A stretch of DNA of 64,000 nt, taken from the NCBI RefSeq assembly GCF_014397785.1, contig NZ_VZQQ01000005.1:246828-310827 (forward strand). The letters run 5' to 3'. A program made the translations under genes and the position numbers. The first letter of the stretch is position 1, and each line of letters begins with the position of its first letter. The notes under the pieces were generated by a model. That model worked only from the letters and a program-made list of their open reading frames with translations. It searched no databases and had not been told where the DNA came from. Positions 9,512 through 17,323 of the stretch are shown piece after piece. Source of the DNA: Paraburkholderia podalyriae (GTDB lineage: Bacteria; Pseudomonadota; Gammaproteobacteria; Burkholderiales; Burkholderiaceae).

Positions 9512-10309
9512 ATGAAATTCACCGGGATGATGCTCCGTCTCACCGTCGCGTGCCTGATCGTGTTCGCCGGAGTCGCCATCTTGCAGGATCGTTTTATCTA
9601 CTTCCCTGAGAAGGCCGCAATCGAGGACGTCGCTTCCGGCGGACTTCGCGCCTGGCCGACACCTGAGGCTTTCCGGGGCCTCGTGGCCGAGCCGGCCGGA
9701 TCCGCGCGCGCCACTGTCATCGTCTTTCATGGCAATGCGGGGCATGCCGGACACCGCTCGTTCTATGCCGCCGTGCTCACCCGGCTCGGGTTGCGCGTGA
9801 TTCTCGCCGAATATCCAGGCTACGGGCCGCGCGACGGCGCGCCAGGCGAAGAGAGTCTGGTCGCCGATGCCCAACAAACCATCGCGCTGGCGCATCGCCT
9901 CTATGGCGCGCCACTGCTGCTCATCGGCGAATCGCTCGGGGCCGGCGTGGTGGCCTCGGCCGGCTCGCGTGAACGCGACAAGATCGCCGGTTTAATGCTG
10001 ATCACGCCATGGGATCGGCTCGAGCACGTCGCCGCTTACCACTATCCGTGGCTGCCCGTGAAGTGGCTGCTGCGCGACCGATACGACAGCGTGACCCACC
10101 TGGCGTCGTTCGGCCGCCCGGTTCTCGTCGTGGTTGCTGAACACGACAGCATAGTCCCCCCGCGCTTCGGCGAAGCGCTCTACAACTCGCTGGCCGAACC
10201 GAGACAACTGATCGTGGTGAAGGCGGCTGACCATAACGACTGGATTGGCCACGTCAACGAAAACTGGTGGCGGCAGGCGACTGACTTCCTGCTCACGCCT
10301 TTGCATTGA
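9512..10309 (+). CDS. alpha/beta hydrolase, BEM46-like, membrane anchored
   Basis: A 265-residue serine hydrolase. An N-terminal hydrophobic segment (MLRLTVACLIVFAGVAILQ) leads into QDRFIYFPE, the hallmark start of BEM46/YjfP-like proteins. The nucleophile elbow is GESLGAG, the acid is in AEHDSIVPPRFG and the histidine in AADHNDW. The protein probably sits on the periplasmic face of the inner membrane. The ATG at 9512 was chosen because the signal-anchor starts there; the upstream in-frame extension overlaps the psuG 5' region and is arginine-rich. It is followed three bases later by a small gene, so the two are probably cotranscribed. Confidence 0.88.
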   Translation: MKFTGMMLRLTVACLIVFAGVAILQDRFIYFPEKAAIEDVASGGLRAWPTPEAFRGLVAEPAGSARATVIVFHGNAGHAGHRSFYAAVLTRLGLRVILAEYPGYGPRDGAPGEESLVADAQQTIALAHRLYGAPLLLIGESLGAGVVASAGSRERDKIAGLMLITPWDRLEHVAAYHYPWLPVKWLLRDRYDSVTHLASFGRPVLVVVAEHDSIVPPRFGEALYNSLAEPRQLIVVKAADHNDWIGHVNENWWRQATDFLLTPLH

Positions 10310-10312
10310 AAT

Positions 10313-10654
10313 ATGAAGACGCGACCGGTCCCGTCCAGCTCGGAACGCATCTATGTCCTCGATGCGAAGAACAGGCCTGTCGAGGTGTTCGACCACGGCG
10401 CGTGGTCGCGCTGGATGACTGAGAACGAGCTGATCTTCCGCCGCACGCTGCTGGACGAATCCGGCGTGACGGTCACGACCCGCTTCCGCGGTGTGTCCGA
10501 ACCGAAAACCGGGGAGGTTTTGCTGTTCGTGACGCGCATCGCCGGAATGGAAGCGCGAGACAACACGAGCTACGGAGCACGTACGCTCGATGAGGCGCTG
10601 GAGCAGCATGAGCGCATCGTGCAGAAAATCCTCCGGATGCTGACCGCGCGGTGA
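10313..10654 (+). CDS. hypothetical protein (113 aa)
   Basis: Starts three bases after the BEM46-like hydrolase, so it probably belongs to the same transcript. The protein is soluble and mixed alpha/beta, with alternating strands (RIYVLDAKNRPVEVF, VTVTTRFRGV, EVLLFVTRI) and a C-terminal helix (DEALEQHERIVQKILRML). No signal peptide, membrane segment or catalytic motif is visible and I do not recognise the family. Confidence 0.65.
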   Translation: MKTRPVPSSSERIYVLDAKNRPVEVFDHGAWSRWMTENELIFRRTLLDESGVTVTTRFRGVSEPKTGEVLLFVTRIAGMEARDNTSYGARTLDEALEQHERIVQKILRMLTAR

Positions 10655-10798
10655 TCGCCACAGCGCGACGATTCTCCGCGAGACGCAAATGCCACAGAAG
10701 GCGCAAGGGCGTGTAGATTAGGATCTTGTTGCGACCCGCCACTGTGTCTTCGAATCGGTCGCCATCCGAGTCAGTCCTGAAGTTGCACAGGAGCCGGC

Positions 10799-11257
10799 AT
10801 GAACACGAAGCACAGCAAGAAAGGTCATCTCGAAGCCGCGGCGTCACACCACGAGCAGGCCGCGCGACATCACCGCGAGGCGTCGCGGCATTTCGATGAC
10901 GGTCAAGACTTTGTCCACGCCGCACATCAGGCGATGCTGGCCCATGGCCACACGTTGCATGCGATCGATCAGGCACACGACGCTGGCGCGCACAGCGCCA
11001 ATACGCCATCAATAACGCCTCCATCGACCGGCTCAGGCGCAAGTGCCGCGGACGTGGCAAAACATCATGCGGCGGCCGTGGAGCTTCACACGCAGGCGGC
11101 GCAGCATATGCGCCACGCCGTCAAGCTCTTCGATCAGGATCGTAGCGCGGCCTCCCACGACGCACAGCTAGCGCTCTCCCTTGCACTGCGCGCTTTGTCC
11201 CATGGCAACGAAGCAGCCAGACTATTTGTCAAGCTCGCTGCCAGTGGTGCATCGTGA
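10799..11257 (+). CDS. His-rich protein with internal duplication (152 aa)
   Basis: A 152-residue helical protein with 21 histidines, spread as HH and HxxxH pairs. Two related segments can be aligned: residues about 16-54 (SHHEQAARHHREASRHF onwards) and about 91-138 (KHHAAAVELHTQAAQHM onwards), separated by a Ser/Thr/Pro-rich linker. This looks like an internal duplication of a roughly 40-residue helical hairpin. There is no signal peptide. A ribosome site (AGGAG) precedes the ATG. Spacing of histidines along helices would suit binding of transition metals, but that is inference. No named family recognised. Confidence 0.6.
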   Translation: MNTKHSKKGHLEAAASHHEQAARHHREASRHFDDGQDFVHAAHQAMLAHGHTLHAIDQAHDAGAHSANTPSITPPSTGSGASAADVAKHHAAAVELHTQAAQHMRHAVKLFDQDRSAASHDAQLALSLALRALSHGNEAARLFVKLAASGAS

Positions 11258-11316
11258 GTTAAGGCTGGTTGAATTCAAGCCAGTCACATCCTATTTGGTG
11301 GAGTATTCGGAGTGGT

Positions 11317-11336
11317 GCGGTATCTGCTTATACCGC
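11317..11336. terminator. stem-loop after the His-rich gene
   Basis: GCGGTAT and ATACCGC form a perfect 7-bp stem with a 6-base loop, about 60 bases beyond the stop of the His-rich gene, followed on the plus strand by TTCTT only. Possible weak terminator. Confidence 0.3.
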
Positions 11337-11482
11337 TTCTTGAGCGCACTGAAAGCTGAATCGCTTTCTGCACGGCATGCACGCCGTACAGCACCAGGTT
11401 GTCGCGCGGATCTACGATCGTGGGCCTGCCGCAAAGATCCGCGCGTTGATAGGTATGGCGCAATCCAGCGCGCCACTCGCGA

Positions 11483-11866
11483 CTACGCCTTTCGCTCCAG
11501 CAGGTCTGTCGCGAAAGACTTCGCATGCGCTAAGGCCTCATGCGCGTCGAGGAATACACCGAGCTGATCCCAGTGCTCTTCGACCGCGTACGTTCCTTTC
11601 ATACCGAGTGCCCTCTGAACGCGCAATTGCGCTGCGTACCTGCCGTCCTCCAATGGTCGAGCAGTCGCTATTACCATGTGCGGAAGGTCGGATCTTTCTG
11701 GCTGAACCAACTCGACAGGACCGCCAGGTACGCCGATATCTTTCAATTCGTTCCTGACTTTGCAGTCCGGGCAGTAGAAGCACCACCCCTCGTCCTCGTG
11801 ATTGGATCTGACCTGCCCGCGAGCCAGCACGGCGCGACATTCAACGTTTTCGCAGATGAACGGCAT
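11483..11866 (-). CDS. zinc-ribbon-like hypothetical protein (127 aa)
   Basis: The first 35 residues hold four cysteines in CENVEC and CFYCPDC, arranged like a rubredoxin-type or zinc-ribbon metal site. The remainder is a compact alpha/beta region (MVIATARPLEDGRYAAQLRVQR ending in a helix DAHEALAHAKSFATDLLERK). No enzyme motif is seen. The histidine and the cysteine pairs suggest structural zinc. Function unknown. A minus-strand frame that overlaps its 3' end (to 11284) has no start signal I trust and is left out. Confidence 0.65.
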   Translation of the reverse strand: MPFICENVECRAVLARGQVRSNHEDEGWCFYCPDCKVRNELKDIGVPGGPVELVQPERSDLPHMVIATARPLEDGRYAAQLRVQRALGMKGTYAVEEHWDQLGVFLDAHEALAHAKSFATDLLERKA

Positions 11867-12099
11867 AGCAGTTTCCGGAGTTGTTTGAAAGAAATCCTAG
11901 CATGTCCGCCGAGGGCCAACCATCGGCATTGTTGCCGTGCCCGAGGCGAAGGAAAACCCTGAAGCGCGACCGGGCGAGATCGGGTTACGCGGCCGCAGCG
12001 TCACCGTAATCAGGTAAAGAACGCCGCTGATCGCCACAGTAGGCGATCCAGGTCGAGCCAACGGCCATCAGCGCCCACAACGGGAGCCCTGACCGTCGC

Positions 12100-13065
12100 T
12101 CACGTGTAGCCGGTCGTCCGGTTTTTTTTGCCTTCGCGTGGGACTGAGCGCTGCCTGCCATCTTTCGAGCAGCGCTTAGGATCGCCAAGAAGCTTGACAA
12201 GTTGTATTTCGCATTCGGAAAAGGAGTAGCCACGTCGGTGCGAGATCATGAATGTGAGAGGACGCATGTGCCACGCGCGCCGTTGGAGTTCGACAAGTGT
12301 CCCATTCGCGAGGTCTTCCGCAACCATGTGACGCGGCATGTGCCCCCAGCACAGGCTTCCCCTGAGCAGATCGTGTTTCGCCCCGAGGTCATTCACCCAC
12401 CACTGGCGCTCACCGGCGACCCCCTGCTGTGTCTTTTCTGCATCGGACTGATTGTCGGTTACCACGAGCTGGATGTGCCGGCTAAATTCTTCCCGCGTGA
12501 GCGGTCCCGCGACTGCGGCCAGCGGATGCGATGGCGCACAGACTGTCACCATTTGCGCTTCACATAAATGCTGCCTTTCTATGGCACCTGGGCTCAACTC
12601 AGGCACGTCCATGATCGTCACCGCCAATGCGCACGTGGCTTCGAGAACCAGGCGCTCGCCACCCTGCATCGTCGTCATGCGCAGATTGATTGCAATCGTC
12701 GGAAACTTTGCCTGCACGGCGCGCAGGCATTCAATCAGGTGCGCTCGCGGAAAATAGGTATCCACGGCAATCGAGATCTGTGGGACCCCAGCTTCGGCAA
12801 TCGAGACCGCGCGCATCTTCATTTCTTCAGTGCGTGAGATGACCCCACGCGCATCAGGCAGGAGGCTGCGGCCCGCGACGGTGAGCGTCGCTTTGCGGGT
12901 ATTGCGTTCGAACAGCACCACATCAAAGGCGCTTTCAAGCGCCTTGATCGCGTGACTGATCGCCGACTGCGCACGCTTCAGCTCCTTGGCTGCCGCCGAA
13001 AAGCTTCCCTGATCACAGACGGCAACGAAGGTCCGAAGCTGGTTGATGGTGACGTTGTCAAGCAT
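12100..13065 (-). CDS. LysR family transcriptional regulator
   Basis: A 321-residue LysR protein. The winged helix-turn-helix is at residues 5-64 (FSAAAKELKRAQSAISHAIKAL) and the substrate-binding domain follows from about 92. It is some 20 residues longer than usual; the extra basic tail (RCSKDGRQRSVPREGKKNRTT) follows the normal end of the fold and is partly encoded by an eight-base A run. It diverges from an SDR-SDR-oxidoreductase operon with a 106-base gap that holds a palindrome (13117-13132), so it probably controls that operon. Inducer unknown. Confidence 0.9.
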   Translation of the reverse strand: MLDNVTINQLRTFVAVCDQGSFSAAAKELKRAQSAISHAIKALESAFDVVLFERNTRKATLTVAGRSLLPDARGVISRTEEMKMRAVSIAEAGVPQISIAVDTYFPRAHLIECLRAVQAKFPTIAINLRMTTMQGGERLVLEATCALAVTIMDVPELSPGAIERQHLCEAQMVTVCAPSHPLAAVAGPLTREEFSRHIQLVVTDNQSDAEKTQQGVAGERQWWVNDLGAKHDLLRGSLCWGHMPRHMVAEDLANGTLVELQRRAWHMRPLTFMISHRRGYSFSECEIQLVKLLGDPKRCSKDGRQRSVPREGKKNRTTGYT

Positions 13066-13116
13066 AGGTATCTAAAGATTAGATGATATTGATACATATT
13101 CAGTCAATTGTCTTCA

Positions 13117-13132
13117 TGAATCAAGCGATTCA
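13117..13132. promoter_or_regulatory. candidate LysR operator between divergent genes
   Basis: TGAATC and GATTCA form a perfect inverted repeat around AAGC in the gap between the LysR start (13065) and the SDR start (13172). Position and dyad symmetry fit a LysR-type binding site; not proven. Confidence 0.4.
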
Positions 13133-13171
13133 GAATTGGGGCTGTCGCTTTTGTTTCCAAGGATGCATGAC

Positions 13172-13906
13172 ATGAACAGACTGAATGGAAAGACCGCCGT
13201 GATCACCGGTGGCGCCACCGGCATCGGCCTCGCCGCAGCAAAGCGCTTCATCGAGGAAGGGGCCTTCGTCTTCATCTTCGGGCGCCGGCAGGAAGCGCTC
13301 GACGCAGCTGTGGCCGACCTTGGGCCCCATGCCCGCGCGGTGAAGGGCTCGGTCTCGTATCAGACCGACCTCGACCGACTCTACGCGGCGGTGAAGGCCG
13401 AGCGCGGAACGCTCGACATCGTCTTCGCCAATGCGGGAGCGGGAAGTCCGCTTCCGCTTGGCGAGATCACCGCCGAGCACATTGACGAGACCTTCGACAC
13501 CAATGTGAAGGGCACGATCTTAACGGTCCAGAAGGCGCTTTCGCTGATGGGCGAAGGCGGTTCGATCATTTTGACCGGTTCGAGCGCCGGCACCACGGGT
13601 GCCCCGGCATTCAGCGCCTACAGCGCGAGCAAGGCGGCCGTGCGCAACCTCGCGCGGACCTGGGCGGAGGACCTGAAAGGTACCGGCATCCGGGTCAATG
13701 TGTTGTCGCCCGGAGCGACGGCGACCGAACTGGCGAAGGCGGCACTGGGCGAGGAGGGCCAGAAGGCCTTTGCCGCGATGACTCCGCTTCAACGCATGGC
13801 CGATCCGGCGGAGATCGGAGCGGTGGCCGCCTTTCTCGCATCGTCAGACAGCAGCTTCATGACCGCCAGCGAGGTCGCCGTCGACGGCGGCCTGGCGCAA
13901 CTCTGA
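13172..13906 (+). CDS. SDR family oxidoreductase
   Basis: A 244-residue classical short-chain dehydrogenase. It has the NAD(P) motif TGGATGIG, the NAG-type strand end (FANAGAGSP), the catalytic serine in LTGSSAGT and YSASK as the Tyr-Lys pair, and it ends in the usual VDGGLAQL. The frame opens 12 codons earlier; I use the ATG at 13172 because the family start MNRLNGKTAVITGG follows directly. It is the first of three oxidoreductase genes transcribed away from the LysR gene, with 13 and 28 bases between them. Substrate unknown. Confidence 0.9.
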   Translation: MNRLNGKTAVITGGATGIGLAAAKRFIEEGAFVFIFGRRQEALDAAVADLGPHARAVKGSVSYQTDLDRLYAAVKAERGTLDIVFANAGAGSPLPLGEITAEHIDETFDTNVKGTILTVQKALSLMGEGGSIILTGSSAGTTGAPAFSAYSASKAAVRNLARTWAEDLKGTGIRVNVLSPGATATELAKAALGEEGQKAFAAMTPLQRMADPAEIGAVAAFLASSDSSFMTASEVAVDGGLAQL

Positions 13907-13919
13907 GGAGAAAAATCAA

Positions 13920-14687
13920 ATGACACAACCACTAAAGGGCAAAACCGCCCTCGTTACCGGCGCATCGCGGGGCATTGGCCGAGCCATCGCCCAACGTCTC
14001 GCAATGGATGGCGCGATGGTCGCGCTGACCTACAACGCCAGCAAATCCGGCGCGGACGAGGCGGTCGCGGCCATCGAGACAGCGGGAGGCACGGCATTCG
14101 CGATCCATGCGGATCTCGTTGACCCGGCAACCATCCCGGCCTTGTTCGAGAAGCTCGACGACGATTTGACCCGGCGCAACGGAAGCAAAGCTCTCGACAT
14201 TCTGGTCAACAACGCCGGCAACTCCGGTTGGGTCGGCTTCAAGGACGCGACGCCGGACAGTTGGGACACCTTGATGGCGGTCTACGCCCGCGCGCCCTTC
14301 TTCGTCGTTCAGGCCGCCCTGGAGCGTCTCGCCGATGGCGGACGCATCATCAACATTTCGTCCGCTGCCGCCACGAAGCCCGTGACCGCCGCGCCCGTCT
14401 ACTCGATGGCCAAGGCGGCCATCAACAACCTGACCCACGCGCTCGCGGCCGAGCTGGGGCCGCGCGGAATTACCGCGAACGCCGTCGCGCCGGGCTACAC
14501 GCGAACGGACGCGAACGCCGCCTTCCGGGAGAATCCCGAACTCGTGAAAGCAGTCGAGGCCGAAATCGCGCTGGGCCGCTTTGGTGAGCCATCGGAAATC
14601 GCCGCCGTCGTGGCGTTCCTGGCTTCTGATGAAGGCCACTGGGTGACCGGGCAGACGATCGAAGCGAGCGGCGGCTACAAGCTCTGA
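13920..14687 (+). CDS. SDR family oxidoreductase
   Basis: A 255-residue classical SDR. It has the TGASRGIG cofactor motif, VNNAG at about residue 97, the catalytic serine in INISSAAAT and the pair YSMAK, and ends ASGGYKL. It closely resembles the 3-oxoacyl-ACP-reductase-like members of the family. Its start is marked by GGAG eight bases upstream. It follows another SDR by 13 bases, so the operon supplies two distinct SDRs plus an F420-reductase-like protein, perhaps for successive steps on one substrate. Confidence 0.9.
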   Translation: MTQPLKGKTALVTGASRGIGRAIAQRLAMDGAMVALTYNASKSGADEAVAAIETAGGTAFAIHADLVDPATIPALFEKLDDDLTRRNGSKALDILVNNAGNSGWVGFKDATPDSWDTLMAVYARAPFFVVQAALERLADGGRIINISSAAATKPVTAAPVYSMAKAAINNLTHALAAELGPRGITANAVAPGYTRTDANAAFRENPELVKAVEAEIALGRFGEPSEIAAVVAFLASDEGHWVTGQTIEASGGYKL

Positions 14688-14715
14688 GCGCGCCGAAAAA
14701 CCGAAGGAGAATCTC

Positions 14716-15315
14716 ATGAGCTACGCAATTATCGGCTTCGGCAAGATTGGCCACGCGCTGGCCAAGGCGTTTGCCCGCAATGGCCTCGAAGTATCCGTTG
14801 CCACCACGCGCGACCCGGCAAGCTTTGCATCCGATGCAGCCGCCATCGGGCCCACGATCATTCCCAAAACCCTGGCGGAAGCCGTCAAGGCGGACGTCAT
14901 CTTTCTGGCAGTCCGTTTCGAGTCGCACCCGGAGGTCACGAAGGCGTTGCCCGACTGGAAGGGAAAGACCGTCATCGACGCGATGAACACGCAGGCCCCG
15001 CTTGAGGAACTGGGCGGTCTCCCGTCCTCCGCCTTCGTCGCGAAGGCATTCACCGGAGCCCGCCTGGTGAAAGGATTCAATCATCTGGTTGCTGCCGTTC
15101 TTGACCAGGACCCGGCTGTACACGGTGGCAGGAGAGTCGTGTTCCTGGCGAGCGACGATGCTGCCGCCGCAGCGGAGATTGGTGCGCTTGCGAAAAATCT
15201 CGGTTTCGCGCCGATCCAACTTGGCGTGCTTTCGGAAGGTGGATTGCTTGTGCATGCGCGCGGAAAGAACTGGGGTCACCTGATCTTCACGGACTTGGTC
15301 AAGTTCGACGAATGA
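14716..15315 (+). CDS. NADPH-dependent F420-reductase-like oxidoreductase
   Basis: A 199-residue Rossmann protein beginning SYAIIGFGKIGHALAKAF, the dinucleotide-binding glycine motif of the NADPH-dependent F420 reductase-like (NAD_binding, F420_oxidored) family. A second conserved region, VKGFNHLVAAVL, corresponds to the KAFN segment of the family. Despite the family name, proteobacterial members usually act without F420 and their substrates are mostly unknown. It is last in the three-gene operon, with a strong AAGGAG ribosome site. Confidence 0.85.
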   Translation: MSYAIIGFGKIGHALAKAFARNGLEVSVATTRDPASFASDAAAIGPTIIPKTLAEAVKADVIFLAVRFESHPEVTKALPDWKGKTVIDAMNTQAPLEELGGLPSSAFVAKAFTGARLVKGFNHLVAAVLDQDPAVHGGRRVVFLASDDAAAAAEIGALAKNLGFAPIQLGVLSEGGLLVHARGKNWGHLIFTDLVKFDE

Positions 15316-15478
15316 ATCGTGATCGCAAAATTTAAATTCGATCCTGCCTGGTGGACAAAGCCTAGCCACACTTTGATTGAAGGGATGGCGACGCCGGTAG
15401 TAAGCCGGTCGCCCCCGACATTTTGCGCCTCGTCATCCCACGAAAGTTCTGGGTTCGCAATAACGCGCATATCGGGCA

Positions 15479-16708
15479 CTAGGAGAGGCGCCGCGGCAGA
15501 AAGCTCGCCACCGTCTCTGCACCGATGCTTTCCATTACCGCGATGGCATGATCGATTTGCACCTTGGTATGGGCGGCATTCATCATGAAACGCAGTCGTG
15601 CTTGTCCGACTGGCACGGCCGGAAACTGGACTGAGTCGACGTGGACGCCTTCTTCACGCAGAGCCTTGGTGTAGCGTAGGCACAGTTCAGTGTCGCCGAT
15701 CAGCACGGGAACGATTGCCGTCTCGGTCGACAACAGCTGGTAGCCGAGCGAGCGTATGCGCTCGATGAAATACCGCTGGTTGTCCCACAGCTTTTGCCGC
15801 CGTTGCGGCTCTTCGGCCATCAGATCGAGCGCAGCCAGTAGCGCGCTAGCCTGGTCTGGCGGCGGCGGGCAGGTAAAACCATAGGCGGAACTGGTAAGCC
15901 GGATCACGTCAGCCATCTCGCGATCGACCGCCACGAAGCCGCCAATGGCGCCAAATGCCTTGCTCAACGTGCCCATCTGGATGATATGAGGGCTGTAGCA
16001 ACCGAAATGTTCCGAGGTCCCGCCGCCGTGCTCGCCAAGCACGCCGGTCGCATGCGCATCATCGATATACAGGATGGCGCCATAGCGCTCGGCTAGCGCC
16101 AACAAGTCCGGCAGGGGGGTAATCGTCCCTTCCATGCTGAACACGCCGTCGCTGACGATGATTGGTGTGGTGCCGTCCCCCGCCTGCAGGAGTGACTCCA
16201 GATGATTCAGGTCGCGGTGTCTGTAGGTGTGGCGCAGCGCGCCGGACATCTGGATGCCTTCCCGAATGCTGATGTGATTGAACTCATCCGAATAGTAGGC
16301 ATATTTGCGGCGAGTACTGGGGCGGTAGCCGTGTAAGCGCGCCAACGTAGCGGCTTTGACCAGCGTCGACAGCACGCCGAGATTGGTCATATAGCCAGTC
16401 ACGAAGAGCACCGCGTCGCTTTTGTGCTTGAGTGCACCGAGGCGTGCCTCGAGTTCGCGATAGACCTCGAGATCGCCGCCCAGAAGCCGCGACTCGCAGT
16501 TACCGACGCCATAGCGATCCAGCCCCTGCTTGGCGGCAGTTACCAACCGGGGATGATTCGCCAGCGCCAGGTAATTGTTCGAACTGAACGAAACGAATTG
16601 ACGCCCGTTCGAAATGAAGGTGGGATCCGGAAGTGTCGCGTGAACGTCAGAGACGTGGTGAATCGTGTGGCTTTCCAGCCAGTGCGCGATTTCGCTCAAG
16701 TCATGCAT
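15479..16708 (-). CDS. PLP-dependent alpha-oxoamine synthase family enzyme
   Basis: A 409-residue fold-type I aminotransferase-like protein of the alpha-oxoamine synthase group (KBL, BioF, serine palmitoyltransferase, CqsA/LqsA). Motifs are SSNNYLALANHPRL, SRLLGGDLEVYRELE, DEFNHISI, VSDGVFSMEGTI, DDAHATGVLGEHG and the cofactor lysine in GTLSKAFGAIGG. These enzymes condense an amino acid with an acyl-CoA. There are no biotin or threonine-degradation neighbours, so BioF or Kbl roles are not supported by context. An autoinducer-synthase or lipid-related role is possible. The start is the second of two candidate ATGs, chosen where family similarity begins. GC content is visibly below that of the neighbours. 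Confidence 0.88.
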   Translation of the reverse strand: MHDLSEIAHWLESHTIHHVSDVHATLPDPTFISNGRQFVSFSSNNYLALANHPRLVTAAKQGLDRYGVGNCESRLLGGDLEVYRELEARLGALKHKSDAVLFVTGYMTNLGVLSTLVKAATLARLHGYRPSTRRKYAYYSDEFNHISIREGIQMSGALRHTYRHRDLNHLESLLQAGDGTTPIIVSDGVFSMEGTITPLPDLLALAERYGAILYIDDAHATGVLGEHGGGTSEHFGCYSPHIIQMGTLSKAFGAIGGFVAVDREMADVIRLTSSAYGFTCPPPPDQASALLAALDLMAEEPQRRQKLWDNQRYFIERIRSLGYQLLSTETAIVPVLIGDTELCLRYTKALREEGVHVDSVQFPAVPVGQARLRFMMNAAHTKVQIDHAIAVMESIGAETVASFLPRRLS

Positions 16709-17323
16709 GATGTTTTCCGTTTTGGCGCTGTGACAGATCGTGTTGGCCAATGACTGGAAAAATCACATTCTGCGAGCTGTTCAGAAAAGGGAGTCTGTCG
16801 CCATGGCACTCGGGATCTGCGCCGGATCGACGCCGGCGCATGATGTTGCCATCGCGAAACGGTGGAGCGTACCTATCAATCAGGTTTTTGTAAATGCTTT
16901 GTGGATAGGCCGCAACTGTGAGGGTTGATAGCTTTTTTGAGGGGGCACTTTCCATTCGCGCACGAGCGAGGTTGCCCGCGATGTGAAACGGCTGGATCGC
17001 GATTTATCCTGGCATTAGTGAGCGGCGCGGCTTGGCGTGGCGGGCGGTTAGGCCAGAGAAGTGAATGGGCGCTTCGTGCGCAACCTCGGCCATTCCAGTC
17101 ACTTCGTCGACCGTCGCCTCCTGGCCGGGTGCCGACTCATGCGATTGGCATACATGCTTCGCTCTTGCACGGCGGCGTTCGGCAGCACGCGGACCCTAAA
17201 GAGACATCCGACTTTGGATTTGCAGCCGTCCGTTGCCAAGCGGGATCTGGCCATTCAGGAAACCGGTTTCGCGCACTGGCGATACCACGGCAAACGAGAG
17301 CCGCGTCGAAGTAATCGGCGCCC
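16709..17323. other. intergenic stretch without a recognised gene
   Basis: About 615 bases between the oxoamine synthase start and the end of the TpsA-like gene. Plus-strand frames such as 16925-17314 are arginine- and cysteine-rich with no family similarity, and I do not support them as genes. No tandem repeat, tRNA or clear terminator was seen. Confidence 0.5.

Noticed and set aside
11284..11526. 80-codon minus-strand frame overlapping the zinc-ribbon gene's 3' end
   Set aside because: Part of it looks protein-like (ADLCGRPTIVDPRDNLVLYG), but it has no start signal and two frames compete there.
12106..12129. CCGG hairpin followed by eight T residues, possible plus-strand terminator
   Set aside because: It lies inside the 3' end of the minus-strand LysR gene, has a stem of only four pairs, and no plus-strand gene precedes it closely.
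16925..17314. 129-codon plus-strand frame in the gap before the TpsA-like gene
   Set aside because: Composition is that of random GC-rich DNA; no family similarity and no ribosome site.
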